Notes under the pieces: model-generated
What the model was told of the DNA's origin: nothing
The model's database searches: none
The model's input: the letters and a program-made list of their open reading frames with translations, nothing else
Assembly (NCBI GenBank): GCA_963775275.1
Contig: CAVZII010000005.1
Span: 1,426,001-1,490,000 of the forward strand
Direction of reading: 5' to 3'
Source of the DNA: JANWHQ01 sp963775275
Lineage (GTDB): Bacteria > Pseudomonadota > Alphaproteobacteria > Caulobacterales > Caulobacteraceae
DNA length: 64,000 nt
In this document: piece by piece, positions 19,213-28,418 of the stretch
Layout: every line of letters begins with the position of its first letter
Numbering within the stretch: the stretch's first letter is position 1
Program-made: the position numbers and the translations under genes

Positions 19213-19608
19213 ATGTCCAAGTACGAGCCGCTCGAGAGGTTCCTGCGCGCTCGGCAGGCTGCGGAGGTTCCCATGAGCTTCGTCGAGATCGAGGGCGTGA
19301 TCGGCGCAAAGCTGCCTCCGGCGGCCCACGTCCATCGCGGTTGGTGGAGCAACAATCCGTCGAACAACGTCATGACCCGATCCTGGCTCGCGGCCGGCTA
19401 CGTGAGCGCGCGCGTCGACATGGCCTCGGGACGGCTGGTCTTCCGCCGCAAGGCCGGAGGGCCTGCTGCGGCCCCCGAGCCCGCGCCCGCCGTCGACCGG
19501 CCGGGGCTGCTCGCCCGGCTGCAGGCGCGCCTCGGCGGAACCGTGAAGGTCGCGCCCGGCGTCGACCTCACCGAGCCTACCGGCGAGGTCTGGGGCCGTG
19601 AGCCGTGA
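19213..19608 (+). CDS. DUF7662-type protein, putative antitoxin
   Basis: 131 residues. The N-terminal domain (YEPLERFLRARQAAEVPMSF, EIEGVIGAKLPP, HRGWWSNNPSNNVMTRSWL, residues 4-60) matches small DNA-associated proteins annotated DUF7662. The tail ends VKVAPGVDLTEPTGEVWG, resembling the toxin-binding strand of VapB-type antitoxins. Its stop overlaps the start of the PIN-toxin gene by 4 bp (GTGA). The combination suggests that this domain acts as the DNA-binding half of the antitoxin; this is inference. The start at 19213 is preceded by CGGGAGCC. Confidence 0.7.
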   Translation: MSKYEPLERFLRARQAAEVPMSFVEIEGVIGAKLPPAAHVHRGWWSNNPSNNVMTRSWLAAGYVSARVDMASGRLVFRRKAGGPAAAPEPAPAVDRPGLLARLQARLGGTVKVAPGVDLTEPTGEVWGREP

Positions 19609-20021
19609 CGGCCCGTCCGATCCTGCTCGACACCCATGTCGCCCTCTGGCTCTCCGAAGGCGGGATCCTGACGGCGCGCGCCCAGCGCGAGCTCGAAACC
19701 GCGGACGCAGAGGGAACGCCCATCCTGATCTCTCCAATCACCGCCTGGGAGATCGGATTGCTGGCCGCCCAGGGGCGGCTCGCGCTGCCCTTGCCGCCTG
19801 ACGCCTGGTGCAGGGCCCTCGTCGAAGAGGGCCTGTCCTGGGCGCCGCTGACGCCGGAGGTGCTGGTTGCGTCCTCCTTCCTTCCGGGCGAGGTGCACGG
19901 CGATCAGGCCGACCGTGTGCTGGTCGCCACCGCGCGGGCGTTCAACTACCGCCTGATGACGCGGGACCGCGGCCTGCTGCGCTATGCCAAGCGAGGGCAC
20001 GTCCAGGCCCTCCCCTGCTGA
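19605..20021 (+). CDS. PIN-domain toxin (VapC-like RNase)
   Basis: 138 residues. PIN-domain acidic residues are visible: LLDTHVALWLSEG (Asp near residue 9), ISPITAWEIG (Glu around 48), and HGDQADRVLVATA (Asp around 99-102). YRLMTRDRGLLRYAKRGHV closes the domain. VapC toxins cleave tRNA or rRNA when the partner antitoxin is lost. GTG start overlaps the upstream gene by 4 bp. The gene is convergent with xthA, with no gap between them. Confidence 0.85.
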   Translation: MTARPILLDTHVALWLSEGGILTARAQRELETADAEGTPILISPITAWEIGLLAAQGRLALPLPPDAWCRALVEEGLSWAPLTPEVLVASSFLPGEVHGDQADRVLVATARAFNYRLMTRDRGLLRYAKRGHVQALPC

Positions 20022-20828
20022 TCAGAGCACGAGGTCCGCGCTGACCGGAGCGTGATCGCTGGGCCGCTCCCACGCGCGCACATCGTCATGCACGCGCGCC
20101 GCCGCCGCGCCCAGCCGCAGGGCCGCGTCCTTCAGCCCAGGCGTGATCCAGATATGGTCCAGCCTCAGGCCGCGGTTGGAGGCGCGGAAGTCCTGGGCCC
20201 GATAGCTCCACCAGGAGAACAGCTTCTGGGGCTCGGGCGCGGCCTCGCGCACCAGGTCGATGAAGCCGGCCGAGGCCTTCAGCTTCGCCATGGCCTCGAT
20301 CTCGATCGGCGTATGGCTGACCACCTTGGACATGAAGCGGTGGTTCCACACGTCGTGCTCTCCGGGCGCGACGTTGAGGTCGCCGACGATGGCCAGCGGC
20401 GCGGCGGGGTCCCGGCGCGCCATCTCGGCGGTCAGACGCTCGAAGAAGTCGAGCTTGTGGTCGAACTTCGGATTCCCGGCCCGATCCGGCGTGTCGCCGC
20501 CGGCCGGGACATAGAAGTTGTGGACCTCCACGCCCGCGACCTTGGCCGAGACGCAGCGCGCGTGGCCCTCCCGGCAGACATCGAGCGGCCGCAAGTCCTC
20601 GAGCGGCAAGGCCGAGGCGATCGCCACGCCGTGCCAGCCCTTCTGGCCCGCGATCTTCAGGTGCGGCAGCCCCATCTCGGCGAAGGCCCCCGCCGGGAAC
20701 TCCCCCTCGCGGCACTTGATCTCCTGCAGGCACAGCACGTCCGGGGCCTGTTCGCGCACGAAGCGGGCCGCATGCTCCGCCCTCAGGCGCACGGAATTCA
20801 CGTTCCAGGTGCAGACTCGAAGCCGCAT
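20022..20828 (-). CDS. xthA: Exodeoxyribonuclease III
   Basis: 268 residues, Mg-dependent AP endonuclease/3'-exonuclease of the EEP superfamily. Motifs: TWNVNSVRLR (residues 7-16), LCLQEIKC with catalytic Glu (around 34), GGDTPDR, VGDLNVAPGEHDVWN (around 150), LDHIWITPGL and the final SDHAPV with catalytic His. It repairs abasic sites in base excision repair. About 40 bp separate its start from the lolA-side terminator. Confidence 0.95.
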   Translation of the reverse strand: MRLRVCTWNVNSVRLRAEHAARFVREQAPDVLCLQEIKCREGEFPAGAFAEMGLPHLKIAGQKGWHGVAIASALPLEDLRPLDVCREGHARCVSAKVAGVEVHNFYVPAGGDTPDRAGNPKFDHKLDFFERLTAEMARRDPAAPLAIVGDLNVAPGEHDVWNHRFMSKVVSHTPIEIEAMAKLKASAGFIDLVREAAPEPQKLFSWWSYRAQDFRASNRGLRLDHIWITPGLKDAALRLGAAAARVHDDVRAWERPSDHAPVSADLVL

Positions 20829-20869
20829 GACCGGAGGCTATAGCCCCGGCCGTGGGGGCCGGGAAAGAA

Positions 20870-20899
20870 AACGCCCGACCGGAAGTTCCGGCCGGGCGT
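20870..20899 (-). terminator. Intrinsic terminator downstream of the LolA-like gene
   Basis: On the minus strand a GC stem CGCCCGGCCGGAA / TTCCGGTCGGGCG is followed by TTTTCTTTCCC, a classic stem plus U-run. It follows the lolA-like gene after 150 bp and precedes xthA on the same strand, so xthA must have its own promoter in the short gap. Confidence 0.8.
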
Positions 20900-21048
20900 C
20901 AAAGTGTCTCTCATGCCGCCGCCGGGAGGGGATAGGATCCGGCACGGTCAGCGCGGGACAGCAGTCCCGAGCGCTGTGTGGCATTCTCGTCACTTGGACC
21001 GAAAAAGTCAAGCCCGGACGGGCCCGACTCTTGTTTGTTGTGGAAATG

Positions 21049-21693
21049 TCACAAAGGCGGCGGCGGGGCGCCGCGGTTGGGGTTGTTCAGCACGAACAGC
21101 CCCGGGTCCAGGCCGCTCGTGGGCTCGAGGTCGGTGATGTCCACGGTCGTGCGCCGGCCCTGGGCGTCCAGGATCGACCACCGCTTCAGGGCCATCGGGC
21201 CCTCCGAGAAGGTGAGGGTGATCTGGCCCTGGGCCTGGTGGCGGCCGTCGCGCGCGACGATCGAGAAGCCGCCGGGGACGCGGTCGACCTGGGTCACCAT
21301 CACCTTCTTGTCCAGGCGCACGTGCTTTTGCAGGAACAGCCCCAGCGGCGTGGAGCCCAGGGGATAGCGGTCGAAGGTCTTCAGCCGCCGGTCGTAGACG
21401 ACCACCGTATGGCCGTCCGCCACCACCAGCAGCGAAGCCGGGTTCTGGTAGTCGAACCGGGCCTTGCCCGGACGGTCGAGGTAGATCACCCCTTCGGCCA
21501 CCGCGCCCTTCCAGTCCGTCTGGACGAAGCGGCCCTTGGCCTCGCCAAGGCCGTCCAGGTAGGCCGCGGCCTTGTCCACCAGGGCCTGGTCCGGCGCGGA
21601 CAGCGGCGCAGGCGGCGCCGGGCGCGCGGCGAGCGCGGCGGCGGGCGTGCAAAGGAGGGACAGGGCGGCGGCGAGGGCGCGAAGTCGGGTCAT
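21049..21693 (-). CDS. lolA: Outer-membrane lipoprotein carrier protein LolA-like
   Basis: 214 residues with a signal peptide (MTRLRALAAALSLLCTPAAA). The mature part has AAAYLDGLGEAKGRFVQTDWKG, GVIYLDRPGKARFDYQNP and VADGHTVVVYDRRLKTFDRYPLG, the pattern of LolA-fold periplasmic chaperones that carry lipoproteins to the outer membrane. It ends in a Pro-rich tail. It lies downstream of ftsK on the same strand, as in many alphaproteobacteria. The general LolA-like call is safe; true LolA function is likely. Confidence 0.85.
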   Translation of the reverse strand: MTRLRALAAALSLLCTPAAALAARPAPPAPLSAPDQALVDKAAAYLDGLGEAKGRFVQTDWKGAVAEGVIYLDRPGKARFDYQNPASLLVVADGHTVVVYDRRLKTFDRYPLGSTPLGLFLQKHVRLDKKVMVTQVDRVPGGFSIVARDGRHQAQGQITLTFSEGPMALKRWSILDAQGRRTTVDITDLEPTSGLDPGLFVLNNPNRGAPPPPL

Positions 21694-21826
21694 GGGCTTC
21701 CTTTCCGGCCTTCCTAACGCCTAACCGCGGGCCAAGGTCCGCGAAAGGCCGGACTTGGGCGGAACGGCGCCGTCCTGTCCCGGCGGCGAGCCGCCGCGGC
21801 CTTGGCCGAACCGGCCCCGGCCGCGA

Positions 21827-24194
21827 TCAGGGCGGCGGCCCTGCGAGGATGTCGCGCTTGCCGGCGTGGTTGGCCGGTCCGACCACGCCCTCGCGCTCCA
21901 TCCGCTCCATCAGCGAGGCGGCGCGGTTGTAGCCGATCTGCAGCCGGCGCTGGATGTAGCTGGTCGAGGCCTTGCGGTCGCGCGTCACCACCGCCACGGC
22001 CCGGTCGTAGAGGTCGTCGCCCGATCCCCCCTCGCCGAAGCCGCCGTCCTCCTCGCCGTCCTCGTCGGGCGAGGCGGTCACGTCCTCCAGGTACTGCGGC
22101 TCGCCCTGCTTGCGCAGGAACGCGGCCACCGCCTCCACCTCGCCGTCCGAGACGAACGGACCGTGCAGGCGCGTGATCCGCCCGCCCCCGGCCATGTAGA
22201 GCATGTCGCCCTGGCCCAGCAGCTGCTCGGCGCCCTGTTCGCCCAGGATGGTCCGCGCGTCGATCTTGGAGGTGACCTGGAAGCTGATCCGGGTCGGGAA
22301 GTTGGCCTTGATGGTGCCGGTGATCACGTCCACCGACGGGCGCTGGGTGGCCATGATCAGGTGGATGCCCGCGGCGCGGGCCATCTGGGCCAGGCGCTGG
22401 ACGGCGCCCTCGATGTCCTTGCCGGCCACCAGCATCAGGTCGGCCACCTCGTCGATCACCACCACGAGGTAGGGCATGGGCTCCGGATCCAGCCGCTCCT
22501 CCTCGTAGACCGGCCGTCCGGCCTCGTCGAAGCCGGTCTGCACCGTGCGCACGAAGTGCTCGCCCTTGGCCGCCAGCTCGCGGGCCCGCTCGTTGTAGCC
22601 GGCGATGTTGCGCACCCCGATCTTGGACATGCGCCGGTAGCGGTCCTCCATCTCGCGCACGGTCCACTTCAGGGCCACGATCGCCTTCTTGGGATCGATC
22701 ACCACCGGCGCCAGAAGGTGCGGGATGCCGTCGTAGACCGACAGCTCCAGCATCTTGGGGTCGATCATGATCATCCGGCACTGGTCCGGCCCCAGGCGGT
22801 AGAGGATCGACAGGATCATGGCGTTCACGCCCACCGACTTTCCCGAGCCGGTGGTGCCGGCGATGAGCAGGTGGGGCATGCGCGCGAGGTCCGCGATGTA
22901 GGGCTCCCCGCCGATGGTCTCTCCGAGCGCCAGCGGCAGGACGTGGCTGGTCCGCTCGTAGTCGGTCGAAGACAACAGGTCGCGCAGGAACACGGTCTCG
23001 CGCTTGGCGTTCGGCAACTCGATGCCGATGGCGTTGCGCCCGGACGCCACCGAGACGCGGCAGGAGACCACGCTCATCGAGCGGGCGATGTCGTCCGACA
23101 GGGCCACCACCCGGGCGGTCTTCACGCCGGGCGCGGGGACCAGCTCATAGAGGGTCACGACCGGACCTGGCCGGATCTGGTCGATGCGCCCGCTGACCCC
23201 GAACTCGGCCAGGACGCTTTCCAGGAGGCGCGCGTTCTGCAGCAGCGCCGCCTCGTCCACCGCCGAGGCGCGGGCCTTGGGCTTGGCCAGCATGTTCAGC
23301 TCGGGCAGGCGGAAGCCGGGCGGCGCAACGAAGGCGAACGCCCCCTGGTTCTCGCGCGCCTCGCGCGGCGAAGGCTTGACCGGGCGGCCGCCCAGGACCT
23401 GGGGCGCCGGCTCGCGACGCCGCGGCTGGGGCGGGGGCAGGGGCGAGTCCTCGTCGTCCTCGCAGGCCGCATCCTCCGCCGGATCGCGGGCGTCGAGCCT
23501 GATCTCGCAGAACGGCTCGGGCGCCTCGCGCGCGGCCGCGGCGCGTCCTCTTGGCCTTGGGCTCGGGCTGGGCCGGACGCCGTCCCAGGCCCGCGATCCA
23601 CTCGCCCGCCTCGCCCAGGTCGCGAAGCCGCAGGCCCAGCAGGAAGCTCAGGCACAGCACCGCGATCACCGCCAGGATCACGGCCGCGATCCAACGGGAG
23701 CCCGGCAGTCCCGCAAAGTCGAACATCGACTGCAGCGCGCCCAGCGCCGCATCCCCCCAGAAGCCTCCCAGCCCCCGCGCCAGGGGCCAGGACGCCGGCG
23801 GCGCCGGGGCGGCGAGCACGCCGGCCAGGCCGATCAGCCCCGCCAGCCCCGCCCACACGTTGAGCCGGCGCATCCTGGGCTGGCCCGCGCCCGCCGCCTG
23901 CGCGAAGCCGGCCGTGATCAGGATCATCGCCAGGAGCCAGGCCGACAGGCCGAGCGACTGCATGCAGATATCGGCCGCCGCGGCGCCGGTCCGGCCGAGC
24001 CAGTTCATCGGCGCCTCGGCGGAGGCGGCGTTCAGGCTCGGGTCGGCGGCGTGATAGCTCGCGAAGGCCAGCGCCAGGGCCAGGCCGAAGGCCGCCTCGA
24101 AGCCGCCGCGCAGGCGCTGCGCCGCGGGATGGCGCCACCCCATCGCCACCGCCGCCCCTAGTCCGGGGCGCCGCTTCGCAACCGTTCTGGCCAT
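21827..24194 (-). CDS. ftsK: DNA translocase FtsK (frameshifted)
   Basis: About 788 residues once corrected. The N-terminal part (ATG 24194) has four hydrophobic segments. The motor domain has TLYELVPAPGVK, Walker A AGTTGSGKSVGVNA, Walker B YLVVVIDEVADLML, ATQRPSVDVITG and ISFQVTSKIDARTILGEQGAEQLLG; the gamma domain (STSYIQRRLQIGYNRAASLMERMEREG) is C-terminal. The frame breaks near 23550: PKAKR runs into an Arg-rich false tail, while the correct frame continues GRAAAAREAPEPF. One extra base in minus-strand AAGAGGAC explains it. FtsK pumps DNA at the septum and is normally essential here, so sequencing error is likely. Confidence 0.9.
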
Positions 24195-24309
24195 GCCCGC
24201 CTCCTTCCGCCGTCCGGACCGGATTCCTGGGCCGACAAGGTTAAGGGGCGTTTACGGCCCCGCCTGTTCGGGCCTGGACAGGCGCGCGGGACGGGACGCA
24301 TATCGCCGC

Positions 24310-25569
24310 ATGGCCGAAGAGCTCCGCTTCGACGTGATCATCGCCGGCGCCGGCATGGCCGGGGCGACCCTGGCCCTGGCCCTCAAGGCCGGCGGGCTCG
24401 AGCCGGCGCTCGTCGATCCCCAACCGTTCGAGACCCAGCGCGCGCCGAGCTTTGACGGACGCGCCTCGGCCATCGCCTTCTCATGCTTTCGCCAGTGGCG
24501 CGCGCTGGGCGCCGGTGAAGCGATCGAACCCAACGCCCAGAGGATCGAGCAGATCCTGGTCACCGACGGCCGCTCGCCGGGCGCCGCGCCGGGCCTGTCC
24601 CTGCCGGCTTACCTGCGCTTCGATTCCGCCGAGATCGCGGACCGCGTTCATGGAGAGCCGCTCGGCTACATGGTCGAGAACCGCCACATCCGCGCGGGCC
24701 TGGCCGAGGCGGTTCTCGCCGCCGGGATCGAGGTCCTGGCGCCCGCGCGGGTCCAGGCGGTCGTGGTCGAGACCGGCGGGGCGATCGCGGCGCTGGACGA
24801 CGGCCGCCGCCTCGCCGCGCCCTTGATCGTCGGCTCGGACGGCCGCGGCTCCAAGATCCGGCGCGAGGCGGGGATCGGGGCCGTCGGCTGGCCCTACGGC
24901 GATGTCGGCGTCGTCGCCACCGTGGCCCTGGAGCGTCCCCACGGCGGCGTGGCGCACGAGCACTTCCTTCCGTCCGGGCCTTTCGCGATCCTGCCCCTGA
25001 CCGAGGACCGGGCGAGCCTGGTCTGGACCGAGAAGGCCGCGCGCGGACGCTCTCTGGCCGCTTCGCGCCCCGAGGTCTTCCACGCCCATCTGCAGCGGCG
25101 GTTCGGCGAGTTCGTGGGCGCAGCCCGCGCCCAGGGCCAGGTCTTCGTCTACCCCCTGTCGCTCGAGCTGGCCGAGGCCCTGACGGCGCCCAGGATCGCA
25201 CTCCTGGGCGACGCCGCCCACGCGATCCATCCGATCGCCGGCCAGGGCCTGAACCTCGGCCTCAAGGACTGCGCCGCCCTCGCCGAGGTCCTGGTCGACG
25301 CCGCGCGTCTCGGCGAGGATCTCGGCTCGGCGGCCGTGCTCGAGCGTTACGCCCGCTGGCGGCGGGCGGACAACGTCGCCCTGGCCGTGGCCACCGACGC
25401 CTTCAACCGGTTGTTCTCCAACGACCTTGCGCCCCTGCGGCTGGTCCGCGACGCGGGCATGGCGCTGGTCAACCGCATCGGCCCGGCCCGGCGCTTCTTC
25501 ATGCAGGAAGCCGGCGGCGCAGTGGGCGACCTGCCCCGCCTCCTGCGCGGAGAGCCCCTTCTCCCATAG
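24310..25569 (+). CDS. ubiH: UbiH/Coq6-family FAD monooxygenase
   Basis: 419 residues. The FAD fold begins FDVIIAGAGMAGATLALALKAGG; the middle has GYMVENRHIRAGL and VGSDGRGSKIR (DG motif), and the GD motif GDAAHAIHPIAGQGLNLGLKD is at about residue 300. This is the aromatic-ring hydroxylase group that adds hydroxyls during ubiquinone biosynthesis. Which carbon is modified (UbiH, UbiF or UbiL type) cannot be told. ATG 24310 begins the conserved sequence; the frame upstream to 24193 is unconserved. Divergent from ftsK. Confidence 0.87.
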   Translation: MAEELRFDVIIAGAGMAGATLALALKAGGLEPALVDPQPFETQRAPSFDGRASAIAFSCFRQWRALGAGEAIEPNAQRIEQILVTDGRSPGAAPGLSLPAYLRFDSAEIADRVHGEPLGYMVENRHIRAGLAEAVLAAGIEVLAPARVQAVVVETGGAIAALDDGRRLAAPLIVGSDGRGSKIRREAGIGAVGWPYGDVGVVATVALERPHGGVAHEHFLPSGPFAILPLTEDRASLVWTEKAARGRSLAASRPEVFHAHLQRRFGEFVGAARAQGQVFVYPLSLELAEALTAPRIALLGDAAHAIHPIAGQGLNLGLKDCAALAEVLVDAARLGEDLGSAAVLERYARWRRADNVALAVATDAFNRLFSNDLAPLRLVRDAGMALVNRIGPARRFFMQEAGGAVGDLPRLLRGEPLLP

Positions 25570-25578
25570 CGGGAGGAA

Positions 25579-25932
25579 TCACCGGCTCAGCCCGTGGGCC
25601 TGGAGATCCTTCAGGTACTGGCCCCACAGACGCGGCTGGTCGCGGCCGAGCTCATAGAGCGCGTCCCAGCTGTACAGGCCGGTGTCGTGGCCGTCGTCGA
25701 AAAGGATGCGCACGGCGTAGCGGCCCACCGGCGTGATCTCGCTGACGGCGACCCCGTGCTTGCCGGCCACCGGCGGCCGGTCGCCCTCGCCGTGGCCGCG
25801 GTCGAGCGCCGAGCCGGTCATCACGCGAAGATATTCCGCCGGCAGGGTGAACCTCGCCCCGTCGTCGAAGGCGATGCTCAAGGTCCTGTCCTCGCGCTTG
25901 ACCCGCAGCTCCCGCGGCCAGGGCCGGCTCAT
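25579..25932 (-). CDS. DUF971 protein (gamma-butyrobetaine hydroxylase-like N-terminal domain)
   Basis: 117 residues. The segments WPRELRVKREDRTLSIAFDDG, LPAEYLRV, VSEITPVGRYAVRILFDDGHDTGLYSW and LGRDQPRLWGQYL match the DUF971 family, a small iron/Zn-associated domain also found at the N-terminus of gamma-butyrobetaine hydroxylases and near Mrp/ApbC genes. No enzymatic role can be assigned. It heads a minus-strand run with the Trm112-like gene. Confidence 0.85.
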   Translation of the reverse strand: MSRPWPRELRVKREDRTLSIAFDDGARFTLPAEYLRVMTGSALDRGHGEGDRPPVAGKHGVAVSEITPVGRYAVRILFDDGHDTGLYSWDALYELGRDQPRLWGQYLKDLQAHGLSR

Positions 25933-25957
25933 CCTCCGAAGCCTCGGCGAGGGAGGA

Positions 25958-26155
25958 TCATTCCCCTTCGCCCAGGGCCCGGGCCTCCTCGGGCAGCATG
26001 ATGGGCACGCCGTCGCGGATCGGATAGGCCAGCCGGGCGGAGGCGCTGATCAGCTCCTGGGCCTTCCTGTCGTAGGCCAGGGGCCCGTGGGTCACCGGGC
26101 AGACCAGGATCTCGAGCAGGCGCGGGTCGATCTCGGGGGATGTGTCGTCGGTCAT
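25958..26155 (-). CDS. Trm112 family protein
   Basis: 65 residues: DPRLLEILVCPVTHGPLAYD, then ELISASARLAYPIRDGVPIMLPEEAR. This is the short bacterial Trm112/YcaR type, related to the activating partner of methyltransferases in eukaryotes. It keeps a single Cys (CPVTHGPL) rather than a full zinc site. The gene lies 6 bp after the LonN-domain gene, so co-transcription is likely. Confidence 0.88.
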   Translation of the reverse strand: MTDDTSPEIDPRLLEILVCPVTHGPLAYDRKAQELISASARLAYPIRDGVPIMLPEEARALGEGE

Positions 26156-26161
26156 GGCGTC

Positions 26162-26827
26162 CTATTGCACCGGGCTCGGGTCCTCGTCGGAGGGCAGGGC
26201 CGCGTCGATCTCCATCAGGGCGACCAGGGTTTCGCGCCGCTCAGGCGCGTCCCGGGCTTCCAGCAGGGCCTGTTTCTCCGGCGGATCGAACGGCAAGGCC
26301 ATGGCCAGGCTGCTGACCAGGGCCTCGCAGGGAGCGGTCTTGGCCACTTCCCAGTCGACGTTCAGGCCCCGGTGCTCCAGGTAGCGCTTCAGCGCGCCCA
26401 GCAGGCGCACCCGGTCGAAGCCCTTCTCCTCGTCGCGAACCGGCTCCAGGTCCCGGGCGTAGGCGATGAAGTCCGCGCGCACCTGGCGGTAGGGCGTCTG
26501 CACGCTCAGCTCGTCACGCACGCAGAAGCGCGAGAGCCCGGTCAGGGTGATCAGATATCGTCCGTCCGAGGTCTCGGCGAAGGTGGTGATCTTGCCCGCG
26601 CAGCCCACCGATTCCATCGTCGGGCGCTCCGGATCACCGCCGGAGCGGGTCTGCACCATGCCGATGATCCGCTCGGCGGCCATGGCGTCGTCCACCATGG
26701 CGATGTAGCGCGGCTCGAAGATCTGCAGGGGCAGCTGGGCGTGCGGCAACAAGAGGGCGCCGTCCAACGGGAAGACCGGGATCACCTGCGGCAGGTCCTG
26801 GGCCTTCCTGAAGGGGCTTGCGACCAT
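26162..26827 (-). CDS. LON peptidase substrate-binding domain protein
   Basis: 221 residues containing only the N-terminal substrate-recognition domain of Lon: VIPVFPLDGALLLPHAQLPLQIFEPRY, VDDAMAAERIIGMVQTR, SVGCAGKITTFAETSDGRYLITLTGLSRF and later ALVSSLAMALPFDPPEKQALLEA. There is no AAA+ or protease domain, so it is a stand-alone LonN protein, common in alphaproteobacteria and of unknown role. ATG 26827 is the first start after the thioredoxin gene stop, 11 bp away. Confidence 0.88.
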   Translation of the reverse strand: MVASPFRKAQDLPQVIPVFPLDGALLLPHAQLPLQIFEPRYIAMVDDAMAAERIIGMVQTRSGGDPERPTMESVGCAGKITTFAETSDGRYLITLTGLSRFCVRDELSVQTPYRQVRADFIAYARDLEPVRDEEKGFDRVRLLGALKRYLEHRGLNVDWEVAKTAPCEALVSSLAMALPFDPPEKQALLEARDAPERRETLVALMEIDAALPSDEDPSPVQ

Positions 26828-26838
26828 GGCCGTCGTCC

Positions 26839-27735
26839 TCACGAGAACAGGATCGCCGAAAGCCGCCGTCGGCCCTTCTTGGCGACGTCCGAGCCCGGGC
26901 CGGCGGCCTCGAAGATGGTCAGCAGCTGCGCGCGCGCCGCGCCGTCGCTCCAGTCGCGGTCCTTGGCGATGATCTTCAGGAGATGCTCGCTGGCCTCGTC
27001 CAGCTGGCCGCGGCCGGCCAGCACCTTGGCGAGCTCCAGGCGCGCGGCGTGGTCGTCCTCGTCGCGCGCCAGACGGTGCTCGAACTCGCGGGTGTCCGCA
27101 TCGGCCTGCTCGGCCAGGGCGAGGGCCGCCTTCACGCTGTCGAGATCGGGGTCCTTGGCGTCGCCGGGCGCCATCGCGGCCACTTCGCGGGCGCGCTCGA
27201 CGTCTCCGCCCATCAGATAGGCCCGCGCCAGCCCGGCCACGGCCTTGACGCTCTTGGGATCGATCTGCAGCGCCTGGGCATAGGCCTGGGCCGCGCCGCC
27301 GACATCGCCGAGCGCCAGGAACTCGGCGCCGAGCGCCAGCACCTCCTCCAGGTCGTCCGCCTTGGGCGGGCCCGCCAGCCGGTCGATGAAGGCCTTCAGC
27401 TGGCTCTCGGGCACCGCGCCCATGAAGCCGTCCACCGGCTGGCCGTCGACGAAGGCATAGACGGTCGGGATCGACTGCACCTTCAGCTGGGCGGCGATCC
27501 GCGGGTTCCTGTCCACATCCACCTTGACCAGCTTGACCGCGCCCTTGGCGGCCACGACCGCCTTCTCGAGCATGGGGCCGAGCTGCTTGCACGGGCCGCA
27601 CCACGTCGCCCAGAAGTCGACGATGACCGGCTGGGCCCTCGACGCCTCGATGACGTCATTCATGAAGCCCGCGTCCGAGCTGTCCTTGATCAGATCCGGC
27701 GCCGCACCGACCGCCGCGCCCGTCTCGCCCAGCAT
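26839..27735 (-). CDS. Thioredoxin-TPR co-chaperone (CnoX/YbbN type)
   Basis: 298 residues. The thioredoxin domain has VIVDFWATWCGPCKQLGPMLE with an intact CxxC pair, KVDVDRNPRIAAQ and IPTVYAFVDGQPVDGFMG. The C-terminal half is TPR-like (FLALGDVGGAAQAYAQAL, AGLARAYLMGGDVERA), as in CnoX, a holdase that shields substrates from oxidation and passes them to GroEL. ATG 27735 is chosen because AAGGAGGAG lies directly before it; the ATG at 27789 lacks such a site. It forms an operon with the LonN gene. Confidence 0.88.
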   Translation of the reverse strand: MLGETGAAVGAAPDLIKDSSDAGFMNDVIEASRAQPVIVDFWATWCGPCKQLGPMLEKAVVAAKGAVKLVKVDVDRNPRIAAQLKVQSIPTVYAFVDGQPVDGFMGAVPESQLKAFIDRLAGPPKADDLEEVLALGAEFLALGDVGGAAQAYAQALQIDPKSVKAVAGLARAYLMGGDVERAREVAAMAPGDAKDPDLDSVKAALALAEQADADTREFEHRLARDEDDHAARLELAKVLAGRGQLDEASEHLLKIIAKDRDWSDGAARAQLLTIFEAAGPGSDVAKKGRRRLSAILFS

Positions 27736-27801
27736 GACTCCTCCTTGGACCCCACGGTCTGGAATGCCCGAGCCCTTAAATGGTCCCATCCCCGCGGCGC
27801 T

Positions 27802-28347
27802 TCAATCCGTCGCAGCCGCCGCCGGCGCGATCGCGAGCGCCTCGAAGTCCACGATCACCGGCTCCACGCCCAGCGCCTCGAGGAATCGCAACATGTCCCG
27901 CCGCGAGAGGGCGGTGGTGGCGGCGTTGGTCAGGGGATGGAAGTTCACGATCTCGTGCGCCATCAGCGCGTGGTCGAGCACCAGCCTCACGCGCCGCTCG
28001 GCGTCGTTGGCGAGGCCGAAAAGGGTCACCGAGCCCGGGGTCACGCCCAGCGTCTGCAGCATCAGCCCGGGCGAGCCGAACGACAGCCGCGCCGCGCCGA
28101 TCACGGCGGGCAGGCGCTTCAGGTCGATCTGAGTCTCGCCGAGCGCCGAGACGAGCCAGAGCTGGTCCTTGGCGTCCTTCAGGAACAGGTTCTTGGTGTG
28201 AGCCCCGGGAAGGGCGGCCTTGATCTCCTGGCCCTCCTCGACGCGGAACACCGGCGCGTGCTCCATCGTCTCGTGGGCGATCCCCAGGCGGTCGAACAGG
28301 GCGAACAGGTCCTCGGGCGTCATCGCGGGCTGCATCCTGCGCCGCAT
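27802..28347 (-). CDS. YbaK/ProX-type aminoacyl-tRNA deacylase
   Basis: 181 residues of the prolyl-tRNA synthetase-associated (YbaK/EbsC) fold. Seen: HAPVFRVEEGQEIKAALPGAHTKNLFLKD, LWLVSALGETQIDLKRLPA, and GVTPGSVTLFGLANDAERRVRLVLD, FHPLTNAATTALS. Such stand-alone domains hydrolyse mischarged Ala- or related tRNAs (ProXp-ala). The true start may be at the third Met (MTPEDL) a few codons in. Confidence 0.85.
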   Translation of the reverse strand: MRRRMQPAMTPEDLFALFDRLGIAHETMEHAPVFRVEEGQEIKAALPGAHTKNLFLKDAKDQLWLVSALGETQIDLKRLPAVIGAARLSFGSPGLMLQTLGVTPGSVTLFGLANDAERRVRLVLDHALMAHEIVNFHPLTNAATTALSRRDMLRFLEALGVEPVIVDFEALAIAPAAAATD

Positions 28348-28418
28348 ACCCGCGCCCCTTGGCCAACGCCAGAGGGCCGGCTATAGGCGCCCGGGGACCG
28401 AACCGGAAGAAGGCCGTC

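Noticed and set aside
16902..19373. 823-codon minus-strand frame
   Set aside because: Runs antisense through yggS, cenR and the antitoxin gene; no domain; these plus-strand genes are well supported.
23540..23560. Programmed ribosomal frameshift in ftsK
   Set aside because: No slippery heptamer was noticed, and similar single-base defects occur in a tRNA and in holA, so sequencing error explains all of them.
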